Shown piece after piece: positions 1-9,098 of a stretch of DNA of 64,000 nt; the first letter of the stretch is position 1, and each line of letters begins with the position of its first letter. The stretch spans positions 868,001 through 932,000 of the forward strand of contig CAWATZ010000002.1 in assembly GCA_963784995.1 (NCBI GenBank), written 5' to 3'. The notes beneath the pieces were generated by a model. It saw nothing but the letters and a program-made list of their open reading frames with translations. It searched no databases and was not told the DNA's origin. Made by a program: the position numbers and the translations under genes. Source of the stretch: CAWATZ01 sp963784995 (GTDB taxonomy: Bacteria; Planctomycetota; Planctomycetia; Gemmatales; Gemmataceae).

Positions 1-371
1 TTGGCGACGTGAAGGACGTGCCACTGGCCGACCCCGACCAGGGCGGAATCGGCCAGCACCGCCTGGTAGCGGCCCTCGGTGAGACGGGGCGGGTTCTTCT
101 GAGCTTGCACCGCATTGCCGGCCTGACGCAGCTGCTCCTCGAAATCGCTGCGTGCCAGCTGAACCAGTGTCCCTTGCTTGACGCGCTCCAGCTCCTGGGG
201 CAACCGATCGGGATTGATCAGGATCCAGCGAAGCGGGACCGGCGACTCGGGGGGTTGATTGATCGTTTCGCGTTCGCCGGCAATCAGGGGAACGCGAAAC
301 GATAAATCGGCGGGCAGGACCACCGCCAGGAGTCCCAGGATCGCGAAGCGAAGCCGATCGGTACGTAACAT
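1..371 (-). CDS. Exported protein, 5' part only (runs off left edge)
   Basis: An ATG at 369-371 on the minus strand opens a frame that stays open to the window edge, giving 123 visible codons. It begins MLRTDRLRFAILGLLAVVLP, a short basic start followed by a hydrophobic stretch, so the product is probably exported or membrane anchored. The rest is rich in Q, E and L (for example LPQELERVKQGTLVQLARSD). The start lies 9 bases after the stop of the 1213-residue gene upstream, so the two are almost certainly cotranscribed and may work together at the cell surface. I do not recognise the family. No ORF call would show it because its stop lies outside the window. Confidence 0.75.
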   Translation of the reverse strand, partial: MLRTDRLRFAILGLLAVVLPADLSFRVPLIAGERETINQPPESPVPLRWILINPDRLPQELERVKQGTLVQLARSDFEEQLRQAGNAVQAQKNPPRLTEGRYQAVLADSALVGVGQWHVLHVA

Positions 372-380
372 CACGCTCCC

Positions 381-3300
381 TCAAACAGGCCGGGGCTCGT
401 CGATGGTGGATGGCTGCTCGCTGGAGCGGGCGCCGGGCCGACCCGACCCGCTCGCCGCCGGATTGGCGGGAGGGGGAGCCAGGCCGTTCGCTCCACGCCG
501 CGAGGAGGCGGTCTTGTGGCCCTGGTTGAGCGAGGAGCCGCCCCGCCGGCTGAAGCTGGGCAGGAACACCAGCTGCCGCCGCCGCCGTTCGTGCAGCAGC
601 CACTGCCCCAGGACGATCAGCACCAGCACCACCAGGCCCGGCTGGCAGCCGTACAGGATCAGCGCCAGCAAGCCCGGCCAGAAGACCCCCGTGACGACCG
701 TGACCAGGCCGAGCAAGGCCAGGGCCAGTCCGATCCGGATCGGGCTGAGCGCTTCCTTGGCCGACCCGCGTGCCAGGAAGCCGACCAGCAGCCCCAGCAG
801 CAGCACGAACAGCGAGCAGAACAGCAACCAGGCCTGCTGCGGCAGATGCACCACCGCCAGCGGCTCCGGTCCGCCCCGCCAGCAGGTCAGCGACGGCGTC
901 GTCGGCCAGTCCGCCTCCTCGCCGGTCAGGTCGCGGTTGGCCGGCAGCACCCCGTCCGGCCCAACCAGCCAGCGGTCCAGGTCACTGGCGGTGATCGCCA
1001 GCCGGGAGGCCAGCAGCAACCCGCGCCGGCCCCAGGTCCGCTCCGAGCCGGGACCGCCCTCCGGACCGAGAACGACCCACCCGCCCGGCACGTGTACCTG
1101 CCAGCGCGTCAGCACCCGGTGTGGCGCTCCACGCACGATCGGCGGCAGCAGTACCGTCTGCAGCAAGCCGCCCCGACCGGTCAGGCCGGCCGGCGGCAGC
1201 TGATAGGAAATGTCGAGGATGGAGTCCGGCTTGACCAGCGAGTCGAGCGTGAGCCGGGCCAGCCGGCCCTCGCCCTCGGGGATGTCGGGATCGTCGTGGA
1301 TCTGTGGAGTGACTTCCTTGCCGTCCAGCCGGATGCGCAGGTGCAGCGTGGCGGCCGGGGCCGGCAGCTCCACGTCGATCCGACCACTGTTCAGCCGGGC
1401 CAGACGGTAGCTGGCCCGGTAGAACTGGCCAATCCCCTCGACCACCTGCACCCGAACCAGGGCCCGCTCGATCAGCACGGTGATCTTGCTGGCCGTTCCC
1501 GAGCCGGCCAGCCGGAGAGTCAGCTCCCCTTCCGGTTTCTGCGACAGCAGGACCAGGAAAGGCAGCCGGGGGTTCCCCTTGACCTCCTGGATCTCCTTGA
1601 TCGCCCAGTCGTCGTCAGCCAGGCCCGGCAGCAGACCCGGAGCGCTCCAGAGACGCACCCAGGTTTCGCCGCAAGTGCTGTCCTGGGCCGTGACCAGCCC
1701 CAGCTTGACGGGCGGATCGTCGGGCCGCACGCCTGCGTGCGCTCCGGCCGGCAGGCCGGCCTGCGCTTCAGCGGGATCAGGAAGTTTGAGGAAATACCGC
1801 AGCACCAGCTTGACTTCCTGCTGGGGCCGATTGCGTTCGGGGAGGGCCAGCTCGACCTGCCGCGTCGAGGCCCCCGGAGGTCCCGAGGGCCTGCCCGACA
1901 GGTCGGGCAGCAGGGTGCCGCCCTCGATCACGCCCAGCCGGACCTCGGCTGGCACGCGCAGTGCAATCTTCGTCTTGTCCGCCGGCGTTCGTGGATAGAG
2001 CAGCCGCAGTTCCTGCTGGATCTGGGCCCGGGGGCCGATCAGCTCCAGGTCAATCACCGACTTGGCCCAGACGCGCGGCCGGTAGGGTCCCCAGGCCAGC
2101 TCGATCTGCTCGGGCGTCCGGTCCGCGGTCGGATCGAGCCTCCAGGTTTGCTCCTGGGGGCTCTGCTGGGGCTGGGTCAGCTCCAGGTGGGTGTTGCTGC
2201 GCTGCGGCGGCAGCAGTTCCAGTTCTTCCGGGACGGTGGCCGTCACCAGGAAGCCGCCCACCAGGGCCGTTCCCAGGGGACGCGGCAAGGACAGCCTGTC
2301 CTCGTCGCTGTCGTCCACCGGCCGGCTGGAGCGGGCTCGCAGCACCAGCTGGAACGGCTTCCAGCTGTCGGGAAGCAGCCGGACCTGGATCACCTGCCGG
2401 GGCTCGTCCAGGTGGATCTCCGTGACCGGATCGGGCAGCCGGCCTTCCGGCGGCACAAAGACCCAGTCGGCCGGCAACTGCACTTCCAGCAGCCCGGCCC
2501 CGGGCTGGAGCAGCTTGACTTCCAGCGTGGTGGCGATCTGCCAGAAGCGTTTCTCGCCCGCTGCCTCCTTGCGGGGCAGGTGCAGGCTGTGGCTCACCCG
2601 CGTCTCCAGCCGGCCGCGGGTGGTTTCGCCTTCCAGTTCCAGGAGGTTCAGCGTGGCCGGGTCGCCGCCCTTGTCGAGGAACGGAGGCGTTTCACTCAGC
2701 GGCGGCAGTTCGTAGCTGAAGGCCCGCACCTGCGGACCGAGTTTGGTCTCCTCGGAGGTTGGGGCCCGCGGCGTGGTGACCGCGGGCCGATGGGGCTGGA
2801 CCTGGAGGTGAGGTGCGTTATTGACCAGGACGATGGTGCCCGTCTGCCGGGTGGCCCCGAGCAGGGCGAAGGGCCCGATGGCCAGGCGCGTGCCGGCTTT
2901 TGGCAAGGCCGACCGCACCGGGGCCACGACCGTAACCGTCAACGGCGCGGTCGTGGCCTCCTTCAGACGCAGGATGCGCAGCGACGCCCCCGCCAGCTCC
3001 TGGGTCTCGACGGTCAGCTTCTCCTCGTCGGCGCTGGCCAGGGTCAACTGAGCGCCGGGAGGAACCAGCAAGCAGAAGCGGCGCGTCGAGCCGCCGACCA
3101 CCTTGAGCTGAAGCTGGGCCTCGGTGTGCAGCCGCTGTTTCTCTATCTGGACCTTGATCTTGCTCTCGGCGCTGAGGACGGTGGAGCCGCCCGCCAGAGC
3201 GGTCGATCCCTTCCAGGTCAGCACCAGCCGGTCCGGTACGCCGGGCCCCTCCAGGACGCCGTTCTTCCAGGTCAGCGTTTTGTCCAGCGGCTGGTCGTTG

Positions 3301-4022
3301 ATGCGCAGCTCCTTGACCTCTCCCGGCACGTGCAGTTTCAGAGTGGACCCCGCCGACCGGGGCAGGTCCAGCTCCAGGGACGACCGCGTGGATCCCAGCA
3401 CGGACAGGCCCATCACGTAGCGGTAGGTCAGCCGGTGCGTGCCCGCTTTCTCGATCTGGACGGTGTAGCCGTCCGTCTCGGTGTACTTGACCAGGGGATT
3501 GGCATTGTCCGGGGGCAGGCCGCTCATCTTGGCCTGTTTGCACCCCAGCGCCACCACGGTCTCGGGCCGCTCAGTGCGAACGTCGTAAGTGACGTCCAGA
3601 TGGACCTGGGCCCCCTCGACCTTGCCTTCGATCTTGCAGAACCCGGGAGGCTGAGGCCGATCCGGACGCAACCGAGCCCGCAGCCGGTCGATCTCGTCCT
3701 GCATCTCCTTGAACTTCTCCGGAGAGAGGACCACGAACTTCGGCAGCAGCCGCATGGCGTCCGTGACCTGTTCGCAGACAAGGACGATGGCGTCGGTGGG
3801 CAGTTTGAAGCTCTCCAGCCCCCTGGCAGCGGGCTGCGGTGGAGCGGCGGGTGCTTTCTTGTCAGGCGTACTGGGACTCCCTCCCTGGAAAGCCCCTCCG
3901 GCCTGTTCATGGGCTGAACCGGTCAGGAACGCGGCCAGCAGCACAAGCAACAGCCAGCGGAACAGCCAGGACCCTGTGCGGGCGAATGGTTGGGGCTGGT
4001 TCCGGGCAAGACGCGGCTTCAT
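381..4022 (-). CDS. Large exported protein with C-terminal membrane helices, unknown function
   Basis: A 1213-residue protein. Residues about 20-40 (WLFRWLLLVLLAAFLTGSA) form a signal peptide or anchor. The long middle is beta-rich in character, with repeated strand-like segments and many prolines. Near the C-terminus there are about three hydrophobic helices (QQAWLLFCSLFVLLLGLLVG and two following), then a basic, disordered tail. This suggests a large periplasmic body held in the membrane by its C-terminus. ATG 4022 is preceded by AGGAG at a good distance. It is followed by the partial exported gene at 1-371, 9 bases away. A comparably long antisense frame exists but is a codon-bias shadow. 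Function not recognised; the planctomycete-specific character is inference. Confidence 0.85.
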   Translation of the reverse strand: MKPRLARNQPQPFARTGSWLFRWLLLVLLAAFLTGSAHEQAGGAFQGGSPSTPDKKAPAAPPQPAARGLESFKLPTDAIVLVCEQVTDAMRLLPKFVVLSPEKFKEMQDEIDRLRARLRPDRPQPPGFCKIEGKVEGAQVHLDVTYDVRTERPETVVALGCKQAKMSGLPPDNANPLVKYTETDGYTVQIEKAGTHRLTYRYVMGLSVLGSTRSSLELDLPRSAGSTLKLHVPGEVKELRINDQPLDKTLTWKNGVLEGPGVPDRLVLTWKGSTALAGGSTVLSAESKIKVQIEKQRLHTEAQLQLKVVGGSTRRFCLLVPPGAQLTLASADEEKLTVETQELAGASLRILRLKEATTAPLTVTVVAPVRSALPKAGTRLAIGPFALLGATRQTGTIVLVNNAPHLQVQPHRPAVTTPRAPTSEETKLGPQVRAFSYELPPLSETPPFLDKGGDPATLNLLELEGETTRGRLETRVSHSLHLPRKEAAGEKRFWQIATTLEVKLLQPGAGLLEVQLPADWVFVPPEGRLPDPVTEIHLDEPRQVIQVRLLPDSWKPFQLVLRARSSRPVDDSDEDRLSLPRPLGTALVGGFLVTATVPEELELLPPQRSNTHLELTQPQQSPQEQTWRLDPTADRTPEQIELAWGPYRPRVWAKSVIDLELIGPRAQIQQELRLLYPRTPADKTKIALRVPAEVRLGVIEGGTLLPDLSGRPSGPPGASTRQVELALPERNRPQQEVKLVLRYFLKLPDPAEAQAGLPAGAHAGVRPDDPPVKLGLVTAQDSTCGETWVRLWSAPGLLPGLADDDWAIKEIQEVKGNPRLPFLVLLSQKPEGELTLRLAGSGTASKITVLIERALVRVQVVEGIGQFYRASYRLARLNSGRIDVELPAPAATLHLRIRLDGKEVTPQIHDDPDIPEGEGRLARLTLDSLVKPDSILDISYQLPPAGLTGRGGLLQTVLLPPIVRGAPHRVLTRWQVHVPGGWVVLGPEGGPGSERTWGRRGLLLASRLAITASDLDRWLVGPDGVLPANRDLTGEEADWPTTPSLTCWRGGPEPLAVVHLPQQAWLLFCSLFVLLLGLLVGFLARGSAKEALSPIRIGLALALLGLVTVVTGVFWPGLLALILYGCQPGLVVLVLIVLGQWLLHERRRRQLVFLPSFSRRGGSSLNQGHKTASSRRGANGLAPPPANPAASGSGRPGARSSEQPSTIDEPRPV

Positions 4023-4120
4023 GAACGCGGCTCCTGCGACCTGCTAGAGTACGTGGGCTTGACACGCCATTGTATCAATCACCGTGGTGGTGGCGCTGGG
4101 AAAAGCAGAAGAAACTCAGA

Positions 4121-4168
4121 GATCCGAGGTCGGAGGTCAGAAAAACCGTCTCTTCTGACCTCTGATCA
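4121..4168. repeat. Inverted repeat overlapping the stop codon of the HEAT-repeat gene
   Basis: GAGGTCAGAA (4133-4142) pairs with TTCTGACCTC (4153-4162), with a further GATC at each outer end. The right end contains the TGA stop (4166-4168) of the gene to its right. The central segment GTCAGAAAAACCGT is shared with the repeat at 9961-10032, although the outer arms differ. It could act as a terminator hairpin for the minus-strand gene. Confidence 0.6.
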
Positions 4169-6412
4169 GTAGACGCCGGCCTGGCTGGCTGCTCTGGCGT
4201 CAATCTTTCTGAGGGCCCCGGCAACGGCCTTGCGAACGGCGGCCTCCCTGTCCCGCAAGGCGAGCAGCAGAGCGCGTGTCGCTTGTTGTGCGGCAGGACC
4301 AATCCGGCCCAGGACTTCTGCCGCGTGCCGGCGGTCATCCGCATCGTCTTCCTTCAGCGCTGCGCTGAGGACGGGCACAACTTCCTCGGCCTTGTTGCTC
4401 ACCCGCCAGAACGCTTCCGCCGCGGCCAGCCGGACTGTGGGGCTGCTGTCCTCCAGCAAACGCCGCAGCGACGGGAGTGCCACTCTGGCTTCGGTACTCA
4501 GACGCCCCAGCGCCTCGGCGGCTTCCCTGCGAACAGAAGAACGTTTGTGCCGCAGCGCGTTCTCCAGCGTCCGCAGCGCCGGTTCCGCGGTCGCTGTCAG
4601 CCGCCAGAGTGCTTCCGCCGCCAGCACAGCCACCTTGGGATCACCGTCTTTCAGGACACGAGTCAAGGGGCCGGCTGCCGTTCGGGCCTCGGGACCAATG
4701 GCACCCAGGGCACTGGCGGCCGCGCCGCGCACGTCCGCATCGTCATCCTTCAGCGCCTCGACCAGGGCCGGCACGGCAGAGTGTGCTTGCCGGCCAAGTC
4801 GTTCCAGGGAGTAGGCGACCCAGTAGCGCACGTCCTTGTCCCTGTCCTGGAGGGCCCGGACCAGGGCCGGCACCGCCTCGGGGCCAACCTGGGACAGGGC
4901 CACCGAGGCCCGCAGCCGAATGTCCCCGGCGTCGTCGCGCAGTGCCTTCAGGAGGGCCGGCACGGCGGCGCGGGCCTCGGGGCCGATCTTTCCCAGGGTC
5001 CAGATGGCCAGTTCGCGGTGGTAAGGATCTTCGTCGCGCAGCGCCTCCAGGAGCGCCGGCACGGCCGCTCGCGCCTCCGGTCCCAGTTTCTGCAAACAAA
5101 AGAGGGCGTCCCAGCGTGCCCGGGAGTCCCTGTTCTTGAGTGCCTCGACCAGCACGGGGGTGGCGGCTCCCGAGCCGGGACCGCCGATGCGCACCAGGGC
5201 CAGGGCCGCGGTCCACCGTGCCCCCTTGTCGCCGACCCGGAGCAGCCGGACCAGGGCAGGAACAGCCGAGCGGGCTTCGGCTCCGACTGCTCCCAGAGCA
5301 TCGGCAGCCATGCCGCGAATGGCCGGGTCTTGCAGCGCCTCGACCAGGGCCGGGACCGCGGACTTTGCAGGCGGGCCAATCCGGCCCAGGGCGGCTGCCG
5401 CCGACCAGCGCACGTCCGGGTCGGCATCCTTCAGCGTGGCGGCGAGGGCCGGCACCGCCGAGCGAGCAGCCCGGCTGCTATTGCCCAGGGCCTCGCCGGC
5501 GGCCCGGCGGACGTTCGCTCGGGATGCCTGCAACGCCTCGATCAGGACGGCGAGCGCGGCCTGGTGTTCGCCCGCGATCCGCGTGAGGGCCTCGGCTGAG
5601 CTGATTTTCACGAGCCAGTCGGAGTCTCGCAGGGCCTTTTCCAGGGCCGGCACTGCTTCTTTTGCCGGCGGGCCGATCAGTCCCAGTTCGTCGGCGGCCT
5701 CGGCCCTGGCCTGGCTGTCCTTCTGCTTGAGGGCCTTGATCAGGGGCGGAACGTCTTCAGAAGTGCCGGCACCCAGGCCGATGACGAACTTCGGATCGCT
5801 GCCGACGTGATAGACGTTGTCCGGCATCTTCAGGCTGGCCCGGATGCGCCAGATCGGGTGGGCCTGGCCGCGCAGCAGTTCCTTGTAGATGACAGCGTCA
5901 TAGCCGCGGAAGCCGCCCGAGCCGTGCGTGATCGCGGTGATCGTGGTTTCCTTGCCCGCCAGCATGGCCTTGACCGCGGCCTGGAGCTTGCGGGCAGAGC
6001 CAAAATACACCAGGGAGAGTTCGGGCATCCCGCGCGTCATCGTCCACCACGGCTCGACGTGAGCCGTGCATTCGTACCAGTAACCGCCCAGGCAGACCTG
6101 GGCGACCTTGCCGTTGTGGAAACAGACCGCGGTCTTGCCGGGTTCGGCCCAGTCGAGGATTTGTTTCGGTTCCCGCAGATGCAGCCCGTCGGTGAGCTGA
6201 TGCTTGACCTGGTCCCCGGCTTGCCGGCCCTTGAGGTCAGCTACCTTTTTCCAGACGATGACCCGTTTGTCCTTGCTGACCTTCTCCACCTGGAGCACGG
6301 TGATATACGTCGAGTCCTTCAGGATTCGACCAAGCGAGGGAGACGCATCCACGTAGGCCCAGAGAGGAACCGGCAGGCACGTCAGGACAAGCAAGCTGAG
6401 AAGTTGCTTCAT
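4166..6412 (-). CDS. Exported HEAT-repeat protein with a planctomycete N-terminal module
   Basis: A 748-residue protein. The start was set at ATG 6412 because it opens a signal peptide (MKQLLSLLVLTCLPVPLWA) behind GGAAGAG; a longer frame to 6487 adds only unlikely residues. Residues about 20-200 form a module with the features AYVDASPSLG, KDSTYITVLQVEKV, DLKG and GGYWYEC. The same module starts the protein encoded at 37716-39539. From about residue 220 there are roughly 14 HEAT/PBS-lyase-like repeats of about 37 residues (pattern AVPALxxALxDxDxxVRxxAAxALGxIG), which build a curved helical scaffold for protein binding. No catalytic motif is seen. The role is probably extracytoplasmic scaffolding; the partner is unknown. 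A palindrome overlaps the stop codon. Confidence 0.88.
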   Translation of the reverse strand: MKQLLSLLVLTCLPVPLWAYVDASPSLGRILKDSTYITVLQVEKVSKDKRVIVWKKVADLKGRQAGDQVKHQLTDGLHLREPKQILDWAEPGKTAVCFHNGKVAQVCLGGYWYECTAHVEPWWTMTRGMPELSLVYFGSARKLQAAVKAMLAGKETTITAITHGSGGFRGYDAVIYKELLRGQAHPIWRIRASLKMPDNVYHVGSDPKFVIGLGAGTSEDVPPLIKALKQKDSQARAEAADELGLIGPPAKEAVPALEKALRDSDWLVKISSAEALTRIAGEHQAALAVLIEALQASRANVRRAAGEALGNSSRAARSAVPALAATLKDADPDVRWSAAAALGRIGPPAKSAVPALVEALQDPAIRGMAADALGAVGAEARSAVPALVRLLRVGDKGARWTAALALVRIGGPGSGAATPVLVEALKNRDSRARWDALFCLQKLGPEARAAVPALLEALRDEDPYHRELAIWTLGKIGPEARAAVPALLKALRDDAGDIRLRASVALSQVGPEAVPALVRALQDRDKDVRYWVAYSLERLGRQAHSAVPALVEALKDDDADVRGAAASALGAIGPEARTAAGPLTRVLKDGDPKVAVLAAEALWRLTATAEPALRTLENALRHKRSSVRREAAEALGRLSTEARVALPSLRRLLEDSSPTVRLAAAEAFWRVSNKAEEVVPVLSAALKEDDADDRRHAAEVLGRIGPAAQQATRALLLALRDREAAVRKAVAGALRKIDARAASQAGVY

Positions 6413-6545
6413 GGCAAGCTCTTCCGGACCGTGGCGGAAGCTGTCCCCCGGCTGGGGGTGGACCGCGAGGATGATCCCGCAAATCAAGCCACGCCAGGGG
6501 CAGGCGAGGTCCGCCCCCGGTGTGGGTGAGCCTCATGGCTGCTGG

Positions 6546-7616
6546 TTATCGTTCTACCTCATTCTCTTCGTTGTCGTCTTCCTTGTTCTTCTTTTTGCCC
6601 TTGGGCTCCGCCTTGCCTTTCGAGGGAGCTTCGGCAGCCTTGCCCTTCGACGGGGCTTCAGCGGCCTTACCCTTGGGTGCGGCTTTGCCCTTCGAGGGGG
6701 CTTCAGCAGCCTTGCCCTTGGGCTTGGCCTTGTTGTCTTCGTCCTCGTTCTCTTCGTTGTTGCCCTGCTTGTTTTTCTTGCCCTTGGGTTCAGGCTTGCC
6801 TTTCGACGGAGCCTCGGCGGCCTTGCCCTTGGGTGCGGCTTTGCCCTTCGATGGGGCCTCGGCAGCCTTGCCCTTGGGTGCGGCTTTGCCCTTCGATGGG
6901 GCCTCGGCGGCCTTGCCCTTGGGCTTGTTGTCTTCGTCCTCGTTCTCTTCGTTGTTGCCCTGCTTGTTCTTCTTGCCCTTGGGTTCAGGCTTGCCCTTCG
7001 ATGGAGCCTCGGCAGCCTTGCCCTTGGGTGCGGCCTTCCCCTTCGATGGGGCCTCGGCGGCCTTGCCCTTGGGCTTGTTGTCTTCGTCCTCGTTCTCTTC
7101 GTTGTTGCCCTGCTTGTTCTTCTTGCCCTTGGGCTCAACCTTCTCCTCCGTGGGACCTTCCTTTGCCTTGCCTTTCGGCGGAGCCTTGACGAGAACCTCA
7201 GAACCCTTGCCCTTCTTTGGCTTGGCCTCGACGTCGGTTGCTCTGGCGCCCTGGTCGATCCAGCTCTTCAGAAGAGCAAGCTGGTCGGCCGTCAGCGTCC
7301 TGCCTTTGTGTGGCGTTGGATCGTCTTCGTCGCTCTTCCTCACCAGGAGACTTTTGCTTCCCTTCCCAGGCACAATCGCGGGGCCCGAATTGCCGCCTTC
7401 CAGGATCGCTTCCAGTGAATCGATCCGCAGGCCGCCCTTCCTCTTTGCCTCCCCGTGACAGGAGGAGCAGTTCCGGGTCAGGATCGACGCGATGTCTTTC
7501 TGAAAACTGACAGCCCCACCAGTCCGCGCTGGCTGGCTTTTCGGCTCTGCCGCCCGTGCGGGCACGCTCAAGTTCAGCAGTCCAAGAGCGGCAATCACTC
7601 CCAACACGATACGCAT
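6546..7616 (-). CDS. Planctomycete cytochrome c (PSCyt1) with long Lys-rich tail
   Basis: A 356-residue exported protein. ATG 7616 follows GGGAG and opens a signal peptide (MRIVLGVIAALGLLNLSVPA). Residues about 35-130 match the planctomycete cytochrome c domain: FQKDIASILTRNCSSCHG, with CSSCH as the haem c site, then GGLRIDSLEAILEGG and a closing LTADQLALLKSWIDQGA. From about residue 140 the protein is low complexity. Blocks of PKGKAAEAPSKGK alternate three times with the acidic block KKNKQGNNEENEDEDNK. At DNA level the tail is an array of near-identical repeats, so its length may vary between strains or be misassembled. It lies 74 bases downstream of the sigma-factor gene and is probably cotranscribed. 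Confidence 0.88.
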   Translation of the reverse strand: MRIVLGVIAALGLLNLSVPARAAEPKSQPARTGGAVSFQKDIASILTRNCSSCHGEAKRKGGLRIDSLEAILEGGNSGPAIVPGKGSKSLLVRKSDEDDPTPHKGRTLTADQLALLKSWIDQGARATDVEAKPKKGKGSEVLVKAPPKGKAKEGPTEEKVEPKGKKNKQGNNEENEDEDNKPKGKAAEAPSKGKAAPKGKAAEAPSKGKPEPKGKKNKQGNNEENEDEDNKPKGKAAEAPSKGKAAPKGKAAEAPSKGKAAPKGKAAEAPSKGKPEPKGKKNKQGNNEENEDEDNKAKPKGKAAEAPSKGKAAPKGKAAEAPSKGKAAEAPSKGKAEPKGKKKNKEDDNEENEVER

Positions 7617-7690
7617 GGTATTCTCCCAGGATGGAATCAAGTAACCAACCATTCCCTGCCGGACCACAACTCTCCCACTCATCCGGCGAC

Positions 7691-8821
7691 TCATTTCCCC
7701 TTTTCCTTCTTCGCGAGCTTTTTGCTCTTCGCCTTCTTTTCTTTGTCGTCATCGTCCTCCTTGCCTTGTGCCTCATGCTCGTCGTTGTTGTCTTCGTTCT
7801 TGTTCCTGACCTTCGTCACCTCCTTGTCGGTCTTCTTGTTGCTGGAGGCGTTCTTCTCGTCCTCCATACCTTCCCTCTTCAATTCCTGCTGGGGCCTGGG
7901 GCCCTGCGGTCTGTCCCGGGCAGGAACCGCCAGGGCAAGCTCCACCGCATCCTGGTTCCGCGCTGTCGTTCCGCTCGCGGAAGAGGAGTGGAACACGCCT
8001 GTGGCGTAGCCGGCAAGGCACGTGACCAGCACTGCCGTCCCAACCAGAGTGAGCTTGGCCGCAGCCATCCCGCCCACAACCCACATCCCCAGGACAACAC
8101 CTGTTCCGGCAGGGGCCGCACCCAGAGCCGCCTGGAGCACCGTCGCTGTCAGGGGTGCCGGGACCGCCAGCGCGCGGGTTGATACGTCCAGGATCAACCA
8201 CGCAACTGGGATCGTGAAGCCCCGCCGCGTGAGCCGGCCCCGCAAGATCTCGCGGGCACGCCCCAGACGCCGCGAAACCGAACCCGATGGCCACCCTAAC
8301 TCGCGTGCTGCCAACTCGTGCGTCTTCCCTTCCAGGCAGCACAGCACCACGACCGCCCGATACTTCTCCGGCAGACGGTTCAACTCGTCATCGAAAAACT
8401 GCCAGAAGTCCTGCGCATCCACCGCAGCGGCCGGAGGGCACCGCTCCGCGGCCGGCCGGGCAGCGCGCCGTTCCTGGAGACGCCGCTGGGCCCGGGCTGC
8501 CCGGGCCCTGGAGGCAACACGATAAGCGACGCCGTGAAGCCAGCTCCCCACCGATTCCGGCTTGCGCAGGAACGCCGCTTCCCGGGCAAGGATCACGAAC
8601 GTTTGCTGAAACGCATCTTCCGCGTCCTGCTCGTCCCCCAGGATTCGGCGACAAACTCCAAGGACCATGGGGCCGTGCCGGCGCAGGATCATCACGAAAG
8701 CACTCTCGTCCCGGTCGGTGGCAAACCGCACCAGGAGTTGGCCATCGCTGGTTTCGCCCTCCGGCACAGACATTACCTGCAGATGGCGAATGAACTGGGT
8801 CAGTGGCGCGTGTCGCATCAT
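7691..8821 (-). CDS. ECF sigma factor with membrane-anchored C-terminal extension
   Basis: A 376-residue protein. Sigma region 2 lies at about residues 30-110 (DESAFVMILRRHGPMVLGVC, DAEDAFQQTFVILARE). Region 4 lies at about 150-210 (RLPEKYRAVVVLCCLEGKTH, then RELGWPSGSVSRRLGRARE). A hydrophobic extension follows (GMAAAKLTLVGTAVLVTCLA), then a charged tail ending KKAKSKKLAKKEKGK. This is the planctomycete type of ECF factor whose activity is thought to be controlled through its own membrane extension, with no separate anti-sigma gene visible nearby. Start chosen at ATGATG 8818-8821 behind AGAGAGAACA; longer forms add about 20 residues. The charged tail resembles that of the cytochrome encoded just downstream. 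Confidence 0.9.
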   Translation of the reverse strand: MMRHAPLTQFIRHLQVMSVPEGETSDGQLLVRFATDRDESAFVMILRRHGPMVLGVCRRILGDEQDAEDAFQQTFVILAREAAFLRKPESVGSWLHGVAYRVASRARAARAQRRLQERRAARPAAERCPPAAAVDAQDFWQFFDDELNRLPEKYRAVVVLCCLEGKTHELAARELGWPSGSVSRRLGRAREILRGRLTRRGFTIPVAWLILDVSTRALAVPAPLTATVLQAALGAAPAGTGVVLGMWVVGGMAAAKLTLVGTAVLVTCLAGYATGVFHSSSASGTTARNQDAVELALAVPARDRPQGPRPQQELKREGMEDEKNASSNKKTDKEVTKVRNKNEDNNDEHEAQGKEDDDDKEKKAKSKKLAKKEKGK

Positions 8822-9016
8822 TGTTCTCTCTAGTGCCGCGAGAGGTCCCGATAAATGCAAAAAAACCGCCTCCCTGTTCGGCATGGCAGAAAAGGTGGGC
8901 AGAGCAGCCCCGTTTCTCCTTGACTAGAGTAGCCCCTCAGGCAGCCTTCGGCTTCCCTTTTCCGACATGCTTCCCACCGAGTCCGGTTTCGAGTGGTCTT
9001 TGGATCCTGGAAGGAG

Positions 9017-9055
9017 AAGCGGTATCCGGATGGGTCAGGATGCCGGATACCGCTT
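9017..9055 (-). terminator. Hairpin terminator candidate after the 9.1-9.8 kb gene
   Basis: AAGCGGTATCCGG (9017-9029) pairs perfectly with CCGGATACCGCTT (9043-9055), a 13-bp stem with a 13-base loop, 44 bases past the minus-strand stop at 9099. No long U tract follows, so termination efficiency is uncertain. Confidence 0.5.
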
Positions 9056-9098
9056 TCGGAAGGAGTGCTTGCGATTCCAGTTCGTTTCCCTGGCCAGC

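Noticed and set aside
516..3917. A 1133-codon open frame on the plus strand opposite the large exported protein gene
   Set aside because: Its composition (mostly Q, R, G, P) is that of an antisense frame of a GC-rich gene, and the minus-strand gene has a signal peptide, membrane helices and a good ribosome binding site.
6554..7138. Repeated DNA in the cytochrome tail as a possible CRISPR or minisatellite element
   Set aside because: The repeats are in frame and encode PKGKAAEAPSKGK-type blocks; there are no unique spacers of constant length.
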